In this document: piece after piece, positions 28,472-38,998 of the stretch
Layout of the letters: each line of letters opens with the position of its first letter
Numbering within the stretch: position 1 is the first letter of the stretch
NCBI RefSeq assembly: GCF_900106535.1
Contig: NZ_FNOH01000012.1
Coordinates: forward strand, 62,001-126,000
Length of the DNA stretch: 64,000 bases
Origin: Myxococcus xanthus
GTDB taxonomy: Bacteria; Myxococcota; Myxococcia; Myxococcales; Myxococcaceae
Direction of reading: 5' to 3'
The notes under the pieces: model-generated
Databases searched by the model: none
What the model was told of the DNA's origin: nothing
Seen by the model: the letters and a program-made list of their open reading frames with translations, nothing else
Translations under genes and position numbers: made by a program

Positions 28472-31387
28472 ATGCCCCCATTCCGAAGTCTGTGGATCGC
28501 GGCCGCCCTACTGATGGCCGCCTGTGGAACGCCTGAGCTCGCGCAGCCCGACGACGTACAGGATGCGACGACGGCCCAGGGCATCTCCACGCTCTCCGTG
28601 CGAGGAACCACCAGCGCGAGCGGTCTGGCCATCACCGCCCTCTCCATCCCCACCCCCGTCGGTACGGCCGCCGGAGATGTGCTGGTGATGCAGCTGAGCA
28701 ATCGCGAGGCCGTCGCCGCCGTCGCCACCCCACCCGCTGGCTGGACGCTGCTGCGCTCCGAGCAGAGCGCCTCGGCCATCAAGTCCTGGCTCTTCCTCCG
28801 CGTGGCCAGCGCGGCCGAGCCGAGCAGTCACACCTTCACCCTCGACCTCGCCAGCTCCATGGCGGCCACCCTGGTCGCGGTGTCGGGCGCGGATCCGCTC
28901 CAGCCGATCGACGTGCACGTGGGCCAGAAGAATGGCAACAGCGCGAGCCTCGCGCTGCCCGTCGCCACCACGTCGTCCGCGAACGGCCTCGCAGTGTGGT
29001 TCTCGGCCCAGGTCTGGGGAGGCGCCGCGTGCCCCGCGGTCCACACCCCTCCGACGGGCTTCACCGAGCAGCTCGACACCTGCCTCGTCTCGTCGTCGCG
29101 CGGCGTGCTGCACAGCGCCGCCACCTCGGAGCTCGGGGCCGCAGGTGCCCAGCCCGCCTTCACCGGCAGCTCCACGCTCCCCAACACCAACATCACGCAC
29201 GCGGTGGTGCTGCGTCCCCTCCAGCCGCCGGCGACCGGGGAGATCACCCTCGTCGGCACCACGCACGCGAGCGGCAAGACGGTCACCAGCCTGACCCTCT
29301 CGACCCCTACGGGCGTCGCCGCCGGTAACGTGCTGCTGGCGCACCTTGCGAACCGGAACCAGATCGGCGCCGAGATCACCCCGCCTGCAGGTTGGACGCT
29401 GGTGCGCACCGACATGAGCACCTGGAGCATCCGCGGCTGGGTCTTCGTCCGCGTCGCCACCGCCAGCGAGCCCGCGAGCCACACTTTCCAGAGCGCCATC
29501 GCGAGCTACCTCGTCGGCAACCTCGTGGCGTATGCCGGCGTCGATCCGGCCAACCCGATCGACACGCACGCCGGCAAGAGCAACAGCGGCTCGACGGCCT
29601 TCACTACGCCGCAGCTGAGCACCTCGACCGCGGGCGGGGCTGCCGTCTGGTTCGGCGCGCAGGCGTGGACCGGCGCCGCGTGTCCGACCCCGGCGATCGA
29701 GCCCCCCGTGGGCTTCGCCGAGACCTACGACACCTGCCTGGTGTCCTCGTCCCAGGGCCTCGTCTTCAACGCCGCCTTCATGCCCCTCGCCGGTGCCGGC
29801 CTCCAAGGACCGTTCAACGGGAGCTCGACGTTCGCCGAGACCAACGTCGCGCAGGTCGTCGCCCTTCGCCGCGCCGAGGTCGCGCCGTCCTCGGGGGTCG
29901 CGTTGCGTGGGAGCTCGCACCACAGCGGCCTGTCGATCGCTTCGCTGTCGATCCCCAAGCCGTCGGGGACCGAGGCCAACGACGCGCTCATCGCGCGGGT
30001 GACCGTGCGCAACAACATCTCCGCGACCGTCACGCCGCCCGCCGGCTGGACGTTCCTGCGCTCGGAGCAGAGCGCCTGGGCCATCCGCACCTGGATCTTC
30101 TACCGCGTCGCGGGCGCCTCCGAGCCTGCGAGCTACGCGTTCGAACTGGACGCGACCACCCACATGGCGGGGAGCGTGGAGGCCTTCAGCGGCGTCGATC
30201 CGGTCCAGCCAATCGACGTGCACGCAGGCCAGAAGAACGGCGACTCCGCGTCGTTCACCGTGCCCGACGTGGTGACCGGCAGCGCGGGTGGCCTCGCCGT
30301 CTGGTACGGCACACAGGTCTGGCCGGACGCCACCTGCCCTGCCACCGGCATCGAGCCGCCGCTCGGCTTCACCGAGGCCTTCGACGCGTGCCTGGGTCAC
30401 ACCAACGGACTGCTCTTCAATGCGGCCTACCGGTCGCTCACCGCGCCGGGGCTCCAGGCGGGCCTCTCCGGCAGCTCCGCGTTCGTGCAGACCAACACCG
30501 CGCACGTGATCGTCCTGCGCGCCGCCAACGCCCCCACCTGCATGGCCGGCGACACGTACGCGAGCACCTTCACGCTCCAGGGCACCGTGACCGCGCCGGA
30601 AATCGTGGAGCCCTCGGGCCTGGCCGCGAGCCGCGTGGTCGGCAACGCGCTCTACGTGCACAACGAGGACACCACCGCGATCGTCGCGATCGACACGCTC
30701 AACGCGAGCACGATCGGCACGTTCAACGTGACCAACGTGACGCCGGCCGACTGGGAGGACCTCGCAACCGGGCCCTGCCCGAGCGGCTCGTGCATCTTCA
30801 TCGGTGACATCGGGAAGTGGAGCGCCAACTTCCCTGCGGGTGGCAGCCCCACGTCGTTCACGATCTACCGCGTGCCCGAGCCGGATCTCGCCAACGGCCA
30901 GACCTCGGGGGGGCTCGTCGCCGAGGCCTTCCCGTTCGTCTATCCGGACGGCGCGAAGGACGCGGAGTCGCTGATGGTGCACCCCACCACCGGGGACATC
31001 TACGTCGTCACCAAGAACGGGGGCACGGGGCAGAGCGGCGTGTACAAGTTCCCCCAGCCGCTGACGCCGGGCGTGCAGGCCACGCTGATCCACGTCCACA
31101 CGATCCAGCTGCCGCTGAACGGAGACGCCAACTTCTCGGCCGCGACCGCGGCGGCGATCCACCCATGCGCGGATCGCTTCCTCCTTCGCACCTACCGCAC
31201 TGTCTACGAGTTCCGTGCGACGCCGGGACTTGGCTTCGAGTCGGCCGTCTTCGCGACGCCCGTCACGCTGACCGACACCACCGAGGGCCAGGGTGAGGCG
31301 ATCGAGTACGAGGCCAACGGCGCGAGCTACTTCACGATGAGCGAGAGCCCCTCGCCCTTCAAGCTCAAGCGCGTGCCCCTGCTGTAG
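28472..31387 (+). CDS. large lipoprotein: three 215-residue repeats plus beta-propeller tail
   Basis: 971-residue exported protein. ATG 28472 gives MPPFRSLWIAAALLMAAC (Cys 18). Residues about 35-680 are three copies of a beta-rich unit; each opens with a variant of TxxASGLxIxxLSIPTP, continues with TPPAGWTLLRSEQS, SDPxQPIDVHxGQ and closes with GSSTxxxTNxxHxVVLR, similar to choice-of-anchor-like secreted repeats. Residues about 690-971 (EPSGLAASRVVGNALYVHNE, IFIGDIGKW, EAFPFVYPDGAKDAESLMVH, EGQGEAIEYE) look like an SdiA-regulated/phytase-like six-bladed propeller. GATC occurs more than 20 times in the gene, unlike the backbone genes. A hairpin terminator follows the stop. Confidence 0.88.
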   Translation: MPPFRSLWIAAALLMAACGTPELAQPDDVQDATTAQGISTLSVRGTTSASGLAITALSIPTPVGTAAGDVLVMQLSNREAVAAVATPPAGWTLLRSEQSASAIKSWLFLRVASAAEPSSHTFTLDLASSMAATLVAVSGADPLQPIDVHVGQKNGNSASLALPVATTSSANGLAVWFSAQVWGGAACPAVHTPPTGFTEQLDTCLVSSSRGVLHSAATSELGAAGAQPAFTGSSTLPNTNITHAVVLRPLQPPATGEITLVGTTHASGKTVTSLTLSTPTGVAAGNVLLAHLANRNQIGAEITPPAGWTLVRTDMSTWSIRGWVFVRVATASEPASHTFQSAIASYLVGNLVAYAGVDPANPIDTHAGKSNSGSTAFTTPQLSTSTAGGAAVWFGAQAWTGAACPTPAIEPPVGFAETYDTCLVSSSQGLVFNAAFMPLAGAGLQGPFNGSSTFAETNVAQVVALRRAEVAPSSGVALRGSSHHSGLSIASLSIPKPSGTEANDALIARVTVRNNISATVTPPAGWTFLRSEQSAWAIRTWIFYRVAGASEPASYAFELDATTHMAGSVEAFSGVDPVQPIDVHAGQKNGDSASFTVPDVVTGSAGGLAVWYGTQVWPDATCPATGIEPPLGFTEAFDACLGHTNGLLFNAAYRSLTAPGLQAGLSGSSAFVQTNTAHVIVLRAANAPTCMAGDTYASTFTLQGTVTAPEIVEPSGLAASRVVGNALYVHNEDTTAIVAIDTLNASTIGTFNVTNVTPADWEDLATGPCPSGSCIFIGDIGKWSANFPAGGSPTSFTIYRVPEPDLANGQTSGGLVAEAFPFVYPDGAKDAESLMVHPTTGDIYVVTKNGGTGQSGVYKFPQPLTPGVQATLIHVHTIQLPLNGDANFSAATAAAIHPCADRFLLRTYRTVYEFRATPGLGFESAVFATPVTLTDTTEGQGEAIEYEANGASYFTMSESPSPFKLKRVPLL

Positions 31388-31407
31388 GACCGCGTCGACA
31401 CGCCGAG

Positions 31408-31450
31408 GAGCAAGGCCGGTCGTGGGGCACGTCCCCATGGCCGGCCTTGC
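31408..31450 (+). terminator. hairpin terminator after repeat lipoprotein
   Basis: 11-bp perfect stem AGCAAGGCCGG / CCGGCCTTGCT with an inner GGGG/CCCC pairing, 21 nt past the stop at 31387. Short T content afterward (TGTTCC), so classed as terminator-like. Confidence 0.65.
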
Positions 31451-31679
31451 TGTTCCGAGTTGGGAACTCGCGCTCGGTGCCGCCGTTCACGCGGTCGCAC
31501 ACACGGCGTCCCGCCTGAGGCCCAGGCACACCCGCGGGCCGGAGCATGAGCACCGGTCCCCGCGCGCATCGCCGGGCCTGATGCCTCTCCTCGGACGCGA
31601 CGTGCAGCACGGAGGTCTCCGCGTCAGACTCCTTGCGAACCCGCGGGGCAGCTGCGCCCGCTGCGAGGGAGTCCATGCG

Positions 31680-32273
31680 ATGGAGACCATGGCCACGGCG
31701 CTGCGACGCTACTTCGACGAGAGCGGCTTCGGAGAGGACGGCGGGTACGCGTCCGATTGGGTCGACTTCAAGCTCGGCCCCCTCCCCTTCCCGCTCCCCA
31801 ACACCGAGGCTCGCAAGCGCGCGGTGCGCTTCCACGATCTGCACCACGTCCTCACCGGCTATCGCACCGACCTCACGGGCGAGTTCGAGATCTCCGCGTG
31901 GGAGATCGGCGCGGGCTGCGGCGACTTCCACGCGGCCTGGGTGCTCAACCTCTCGGGCATGACCGGGGGGCTGCTGACGGCCCCGGTGCGCACCTGGCGC
32001 GCGTTCGTCCGCGGGCTCGACGAGCAGTCCACCTACGGGCGCGACTACGAGGCGCTGCTCGAGCGCAACGTCGAGGACCTGCGCGCGGAGCTCGGGATCG
32101 GAGCGGGTCCCCACCGAGCGGGCCTCGGCGCCGCGCTTCGCTTCGCCGCAGCGATCACTGCGGGCGCAGTGGTCGGCTCGCTGATGATGCTGGTGCTCGT
32201 CTCTCCCATCACCCTGGCGCTCTGGTGGCGGGGCCGAAGGGCCAAGGCCCAGGCGCTGGCCGCCGCGCCCTGA
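31680..32273 (+). CDS. Coq4-like protein with C-terminal transmembrane helix
   Basis: 197 residues. ATG 31680 has GAGGGAG 8 nt upstream; a longer in-frame reading to 31422 adds nonsense overlapping the terminator. Contains the exact Coq4 metal signature HDxxHx11E: His52, Asp53, His56 and Glu68 within RFHDLHHVLTGYRTD and GEFEISAWEIG. In eukaryotes Coq4 acts in ubiquinone synthesis (C1 decarboxylation/hydroxylation); bacterial relatives are mostly uncharacterised. A hydrophobic helix near the end (AAAITAGAVVGSLMMLVLVS) would tether it to the membrane. GATC-rich like its upstream neighbour, so both probably arrived together. Confidence 0.82.
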   Translation: METMATALRRYFDESGFGEDGGYASDWVDFKLGPLPFPLPNTEARKRAVRFHDLHHVLTGYRTDLTGEFEISAWEIGAGCGDFHAAWVLNLSGMTGGLLTAPVRTWRAFVRGLDEQSTYGRDYEALLERNVEDLRAELGIGAGPHRAGLGAALRFAAAITAGAVVGSLMMLVLVSPITLALWWRGRRAKAQALAAAP

Positions 32274-32340
32274 GGGACGCCGACGCGCCGGACCGGACGC
32301 GGGTGAACCGCGCTGACCCACCACCTCGCCGCGCGGGCGC

Positions 32341-32918
32341 GTGGCGTTGAACCGCTTGGCGCTGTCGTGTGACGTCAACTCGTACGCCAGCCCACCGAAC
32401 AGCGGCGCGCCGACTGCGGACACCAGCACTCCCCAGCCGGCGTACTCGCTACGGATGAAAGCGCTCGCGACGACGCCGAGGGCCACGCCGACGGCCACAC
32501 CAGCCAGCATGCTCCACCAGGCGCCGGCTCCGTCCATCCAGTGGCCCACCGGCAGCGAGCCGGCCACCAAACCCGCGGTGGCAGCAAAGAGGCCACCCAG
32601 GCCCCCGAGGAAGGAGCAGAGCATGTTGACACCGCACGTGCCGCTGATGACGAGGATCCCGGTCGCGCCCAGGAAGGTGCCACCAACCGCTCCCCCAAGG
32701 ACGCGAGCACGAGACGGGGCAGGTTCACGCTCAGCAACCCTTGGTCCGCGTGACGCGTGTCTTCGAGCTGCAGGCCCGATGGCTCGAGCGTCACGGGGGG
32801 CCTCTTCCGACACCTGCGCCGCGCCCTCGTCCTGGGGCAACGCCTGTGACTCGGCTCGCGCAGCCATCGGCGCGAACACCATCGCCACGGCCACCATCAT
32901 CCATCCGCTCAACGGCAT
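32341..32918 (-). pseudogene. multi-helix membrane protein, 3' end lost
   Basis: ATG 32918 opens a signal peptide (MPLSGWMMVAVAMVFAPMAARAESQ), then a charged linker and Gly/Ala-rich hydrophobic segments (GGTFLGATGILVISGTCGV, FLGGLGGLFAATAGLVAG, MLAGVAVGVALGVVASAF, LVSAVGAPLFGGLAYEL). After KRFNATRP near 32,345 the reading continues without a stop into the antisense of the Coq4-like gene, where it makes no sense. I read this as an original secreted membrane protein whose end was replaced at the boundary of the GATC-rich insert. Confidence 0.55.
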
Positions 32919-33074
32919 CGCGTGCACCAGGCTTCCCCGTGGGACGCGAGTCCATTCGCGCATCAGGACCGTTCAGGTCCAGACAGAATCGCGAATCGAC
33001 ACAGGCGCTCGAAGACATGGTGCGATTACCGCAGTGCGAACGGCCTGAGCCGCTTGAGCTGGGTTGCGGTATGT

Positions 33075-33983
33075 CTACCCCTCAAGCACCAACATTGAGC
33101 GACCCTTAGGCTCCCACACGCCGACAGCTACCCTGCCAGGTTCCAGGCTTTTGAGTGACTCGATGTCTCCACTTTCACGTAGATCAATGGGGAAGTCCGC
33201 GCGCACGGGGCTCCCAAGGTCTTGATCGGTGAGGATGAGGGAGTCTTCGACCGCGTACAACGCAATGCTCTCCTCGTCGACCCAGCAACCCGGAAGACCG
33301 ATGCCGTTTTCTGCATCCAATTCGTCCGCAGTGAGGCGACCTGTTTCTTCTAACGAAGGCCACGCAAAGACGCGAGCAACCTCAGGATCGTCCGGGTAGG
33401 GGGTTACGAGGAGCTTGGTGCCAGATGGATTGAAGCCCGCGATGACAGGATCCTGCCCAGCCAGAATTTCTTCAACGCGCAGTGAACCACCAGCGAGTTC
33501 GATCTTGTAGGTGCTGGTTCCTGACTGCCCCATCGGCAGCTCCACGAGGAGCGTCGGTGATGATGGATGGCGGGTGATGAACGCGGTCGCATCTTCAGCC
33601 GCCACCTGAACGTCGTCCAAGATCTTCCCCGAAGCGGGATCGATCAGCAGGATACGGTGCGTGCTGTCGCCAGGCGCCGTAGCGATGATCAGTTCCTCGA
33701 CACATGCAGCAGCATCACAAACGAGATCAGGAACCACAACTGCGTGGTCACCTACGATGAGCAGGTTCTTCCCGTCTGACAACACGAGACGTTCGAGGCC
33801 GCGGGCGGCGAGGAGAAGCGTGGCATCGGTGTCGTAAGCGGCAATCACATCAAGATTGCTGTTCAGTAGCCTGACTGCACCCTCCTTCAAGCACGCGTAG
33901 CGGTGCGGTTCTGGAGCCGTGCCTGCGGGAATCAGGGTGATTGGACCCGCAATCATATTGACCAATACCGGAGAGTTGTTCAC
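33075..33983 (-). CDS. beta-propeller-like protein of unknown function
   Basis: About 302 residues from a GTG at 33983 (start uncertain; no strong ribosome site, and the open frame upstream to 34322 looks non-coding). Repeated beta-strand pattern with LLLAARGLERLVLSDGKNLL, RILLIDPASGKILDDV, VIAGFNPSGTKLLVTPYPDD and FAWPSLEETGRL is that of WD40/TolB-like propellers. No signal peptide is seen with this start, so the 5' end may be missing. Lower GC than neighbours and GATC-rich. Confidence 0.65.
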   Translation of the reverse strand: MNNSPVLVNMIAGPITLIPAGTAPEPHRYACLKEGAVRLLNSNLDVIAAYDTDATLLLAARGLERLVLSDGKNLLIVGDHAVVVPDLVCDAAACVEELIIATAPGDSTHRILLIDPASGKILDDVQVAAEDATAFITRHPSSPTLLVELPMGQSGTSTYKIELAGGSLRVEEILAGQDPVIAGFNPSGTKLLVTPYPDDPEVARVFAWPSLEETGRLTADELDAENGIGLPGCWVDEESIALYAVEDSLILTDQDLGSPVRADFPIDLRESGDIESLKSLEPGRVAVGVWEPKGRSMLVLEG

Positions 33984-34480
33984 CCGAATACTGTAAGCGC
34001 TCCGCAGTGATTCGTGCCTCAAACGTTTTTGCCGGGGATGCCAGCCAGCAAGATTCGAAGCTCGGAAGGCCTCGCGGACTGTTACATTGTCTGCGCTGGG
34101 GACTTCCCGGGTCTCCGGGCGATACGAGACGATGGCCGGACGCGTCGCCGTCCTCCATCCGGACCCGGTGACTGCACGCGCAGGAGTTGGCGAGGTGGCG
34201 CGAGAGCTCCGGGAGTGGGGGAACCATGAGGCCCCGTTCCGTTGCGCCTTCGCGCTTCTCTCCGCAGCGGAGGGCCTCGAGCGCTCCGCCGAAGACGAGG
34301 CCCTCCACGCCGCCGGGTCCACCGCTGCGGACCTGCCGCCCCGTCTACGCCAATGCCTGCACGGAAACGCCCTTTGTCGCCTGTAGGGATGCCGGCAGCG
34401 GAAGGCCCAAGGAGGTCATCGTCGAGCGACGCTTCTTGGCCGCGCGGCCCCGGCGCCGGGGCCCATCCCTCCGGGGCCCC
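33984..34480. other. no supported gene
   Basis: 497 bp between the propeller gene and the flavin monooxygenase. Frames are open on both strands because of high GC, but none shows a ribosome site with a sensible protein; I see no repeats or hairpins of note. Possibly debris from the 5' side of the propeller gene. Confidence 0.4.
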
Positions 34481-36245
<1,765 letters not shown>

Positions 36246-36345
36246 TCACCACAGCGAGAGCTCGGTCAGACTCAGCGGCAGCCCGCCGTTGTCGGTCTTG
36301 CTGCGCAGGCGGATGTAGCGGGCGCTGGTCGCGGGGATGAACTAT
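36246..36345 (-). pseudogene. discoidin (F5/8 type C) domain C-terminal scrap
   Basis: About 32 codons ending in TGA: FIPATSARYIRLRSKTDNG then LPLSLTELSLW, the last strands of an F5/8-type-C carbohydrate-binding domain. An in-frame TAG precedes it, so only the tail of a lost secreted glycan-binding protein remains. Confidence 0.6.
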
Positions 36346-36426
36346 CCGACGATGCCGTCCATTTCAAGCGGGCCACCACACGCGCTCAGAAGCAGCGCGG
36401 AGATTCCAACCCGAAATTGCGCATAG

Positions 36427-36945
36427 CAGGCTCCCGCGGAAAGCGCGCTCACCGCGACCCGGCCGACGTTCTCCTGGCAGGCCGCGCAAGACGCCACGGG
36501 CGTCACGTACCAGCAATTGCGCATCGATGGCGGAGCCGCCATCACCCTTGGAGGGAGCGTCACCTCCCATGTCCTGACCGCCGACCTGTCACCGGGCGTC
36601 CACTTCGTGATTGTCACCGCGTGTGACCGCTTCGACCACTGCGGGTCGACGCCGGTCCGCTCGTTCGAGGTCGTCGGAACGCAGCCCACCGCCCCGGCGC
36701 CCCTGGCCCCCACGGGAAGCACCTATGTCGCCACCCCTCGACCCGAGTTCTCCTGGGCGCCCGCCACGGACGACGTGGGCATCGATGACCAGGAGTACGC
36801 GATCTCCGATTCGGACTCGGTACTCTACCTGGAGGAGCTCCTGGACTACGTCGAGCACACTTGGTTCGTGAGGGCGTGCGACCTGGCGGGAAACTGCACG
36901 GACTCTCCCAGCCAGGTCTTCACCATCCGGCCCTACATCAAATGA
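36427..36945 (+). pseudogene. Ig/FN3-like repeat protein, 3' fragment
   Basis: Frame open from just after a TAG at 36424 to the stop at 36945, with no good start codon (a TTG at 36517 lies inside the first repeat). Two repeat units start RPTFSWQAAQDATGV and RPEFSWAPATDDVGI and each includes a YxLRIDGG/EYAISDSD strand and a VxACDxxxxC strand. Pattern is of the Ig/FN3-type repeats found in large myxobacterial surface proteins. The 5' part is missing. Confidence 0.65.
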
Positions 36946-37134
36946 TGCAGTGAGCAGGACGGTGCCACCTCAGGGAAACGCGCTAGTGAGACATCCGTAA
37001 GCACAATCACGTACGCGTTTCCCTCCAATCCAAAACCAATCCCATTCGCTTGACAGACAATGCAAGGAGGAGCACCTTGCCCGAGAGCTGACTAGCCAGC
37101 TAAAGCAGCAAAACAATCAATCATTGGGGTCGTC

Positions 37135-37548
37135 ATGAGCCTGTCGCCATTCAGCACCCGTGAAGTGGCCGCGCGCCGCAGGAGCCGTTCTCTTCTCACG
37201 TTCGTGCTCACCGGGGCCGTGGCCCTGGGTGTGACCCTGCCTGGCGTGAGCCACGCAATCCCTGGCGGCAAAGGCTGGCAGGGAAGGTACACGCTCACCA
37301 TTCCCACCGGCCAGGTCGACCAGTTCTTCCACTACGCGTGCCCGGCGGCCTACCCGGTCGCCACGAGCGGTGGGTTCCTCCCCAACCTCGCCGCCAAGAT
37401 TGGAATGGTCGTGCTCGGTGATGGGCCCCGTCTGGACATCACGCCCGTGGGCTACAACGAATGGGCCTGGATCATCGGCTGGCCCAGCGGTGCACGGGCG
37501 GGGTCGACCATCAGCTTCGACATCTACTGCGTCGCCGGGCCCGCCTGA
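37135..37548 (+). CDS. small secreted protein of unknown function
   Basis: 137 residues with N-terminal [20 protein letters not shown] signal ending near VSHAIPGG. Mature part has two cysteines ([16 protein letters not shown]) and many aromatic residues ([14 protein letters not shown]), consistent with a small extracytoplasmic beta protein with one disulfide. The 190-bp region upstream is AT-richer and could hold its promoter. No family recognised. Confidence 0.7.
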   Translation: MSLSPFSTREVAARRRSRSLLTFVLTGAVALGVTLPGVSHAIPGGKGWQGRYTLTIPTGQVDQFFHYACPAAYPVATSGGFLPNLAAKIGMVVLGDGPRLDITPVGYNEWAWIIGWPSGARAGSTISFDIYCVAGPA

Positions 37549-37569
37549 GCAACGACGGGTCCGCTGTCC

Positions 37570-37796
37570 TCAGGGCGCCGCGGGGTTGTCCCAGACGCTG
37601 GTGAAGGCGGCGCCGAAGTAGATGCGCGCCGCGCCGCGGTCATCGAAGGGCACCGGCGACATCGCCGCGAGGCAGGAGGTGTCCGGCGGCGCATGAGGGT
37701 TCTGGATGAAGCTCGCCGTGACCAGGTGCCCGCAGTTGGGGTTGCCCGGCAGCGTGGTGGGCGAGTTGAAGCCGACGCTGTGCCCCACGGCGCTCT
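37570..37796 (-). pseudogene. C-terminal fragment of a secreted myxobacterial protein
   Basis: About 75 codons reading [39 protein letters not shown] and ending [15 protein letters not shown]. The text is protein-like in a single frame, then stops making sense at 37,796 where a J-domain gene of foreign type begins. Function unknown. Marks the left edge of the foreign segment. Confidence 0.5.
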
Positions 37797-38134
37797 GTCG
37801 CTGAAGGCGGCACTGTCCATGCCCTGGCTGTCGCCGTGGTCGGAGAATTCGAATCCGGCATCCCAGTTGGGTGGCGGACGGAAGTCCTGACCGCCACCGG
37901 CACCGCTGCGGTAGCGGGCGCTTTCCTGGCCGAGGTCGTCGTACGCCGCGCGCTTTTCCGGGTCGGACAGCACGGTGTTGGCCTCGTTCACCTCGGCCAT
38001 GCGTGCCGACGCGTCGGCTTCCTTGCTCACGTCGGGATGGTATTTGCGGGCGAGCTTGCGATAAGCCTTCTTGATCTCGTCCGCTGTGGCGCTTTGTCGA
38101 CGCCCAATATCTTGTCATGGTCCTTGAACTCCAT
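37797..38134 (-). pseudogene. cbpA: cbpA-type J-domain co-chaperone, frameshifted and 3'-truncated
   Basis: ATG 38134 (AGGAG 8 nt upstream) opens [14 protein letters not shown]; one A is missing in the following AAA run, so the continuation [20 protein letters not shown] is in another frame. The HPD motif of the J domain survives, then [13 protein letters not shown] and the Gly-rich [20 protein letters not shown]. Reading stops being CbpA-like after DSAAFSD, where CbpA proteins normally continue with FFESLFG. The protein text is that of Burkholderiales CbpA. Dead gene: both a frameshift and loss of the substrate-binding domains. Confidence 0.82.
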
Positions 38135-38324
38135 GCACCAGCTCCTGATCCGCCGCCCGGTCATCGGGCGTGCGGCAATGGGAAACACTCCAAGGGAGAC
38201 GCTTTGGGGCAGCTCGTAGGCCGATACCGCATCGCGATGGTGCGGGGGCGTGGAGTGCCAATGTCTCTAGATGGAGATCAACGTACGCGATTCAAGCGTG
38301 CCGGCAGCGGGATGTCGCGGCGCC

Positions 38325-38810
38325 TCAGAGCAAGGGCACGCGCGTGTCGAACTTGGCGCGGTGCGTGGCGAAGAATGCCTTCACGTTGCGCACGTTGGCG
38401 TCGTGCGTGAACAAGCGCTGGGCGAGCGCGTGGTAGGCGGGCATGTCGTGCGCGTGCACCACGAGCACGAAGTCCGGCCCCGGCGACACGCGCCAGCACT
38501 GCTGCACCTGGGCATCGGCGACCACACGGGTTTCAAAGGCCTGCAGAAACTCCGCGCCCTGCTGATCCAGCGTGATCTCGACAATGGCCGTGAGCCCGTG
38601 CCCCTGCAGTTGGGCGAGCCGGTCGGGCTGCAGCAGGGCCACCTGCTTTTCGATCAGGCCGAGCTCATGCAACCGCCGCACGCGCCGCAGGCAGGTGGGC
38701 GGCGAGACGTGGACCTGCTCGGCCAGCGTCTGGTTGCTGGTCGAGGCGTCGTTTTGCAGCAGGTTCAACAACTGCAGATCGATGGCGTCGAGCTCGTCTT
38801 TAAGTTCCAT
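38325..38810 (-). CDS. Lrp/AsnC-family transcriptional regulator
   Basis: 161 residues. N-terminal winged helix (DAIDLQLLNLLQNDASTSNQ, LAEQVHVSPPTCLRRVRRL) and C-terminal RAM ligand domain (CWRVSPGPDFVLVVHAHDM). ATG 38810 chosen as the first start in the coding-like part; upstream is AT-rich. It is divergent from glmS across an unusually AT-rich 188-bp gap, an arrangement I associate with Burkholderiales genomes. Probably controls its own gene and/or glmS (inference). Confidence 0.9.
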   Translation of the reverse strand: MELKDELDAIDLQLLNLLQNDASTSNQTLAEQVHVSPPTCLRRVRRLHELGLIEKQVALLQPDRLAQLQGHGLTAIVEITLDQQGAEFLQAFETRVVADAQVQQCWRVSPGPDFVLVVHAHDMPAYHALAQRLFTHDANVRNVKAFFATHRAKFDTRVPLL

Positions 38811-38998
38811 AAATAATAAGAATTTGAAATCTAATTTCATCCAACTCTTATTGCGAAATATTATTCCGAAATGAGTTGAAAAAATAATCAGAAATTTCAA
38901 ATCGCTCTGCGCACCATCGCTGACATTCGGGGGCGCAGCACGGCCCCATGGTTCAGCAGTCGGAAGATTCGGATCTGCCCCCAGTAGGAGCAATCACC
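38811..38998. promoter_or_regulatory. AT-rich divergent promoter region of lrp-like gene and glmS
   Basis: 188 bp with the lowest GC of the window. Holds TTTGAAAT at 38823-38830 and its inverted copy ATTTCAAA at 38894-38901, plus an outer pair CAACTC (38842) / GAGTTG (38873) around two CGAAAT boxes. Such spaced, AT-rich dyads suit an Lrp-type octamer that wraps DNA. AGGAG 8 nt before ATG 38999 is the glmS ribosome site. Confidence 0.5.

Noticed and set aside
28508..31438. 976-codon minus-strand frame
   Set aside because: Shadow of the repeat lipoprotein; rich in Arg/Gly/His and lacks any signal or domain.
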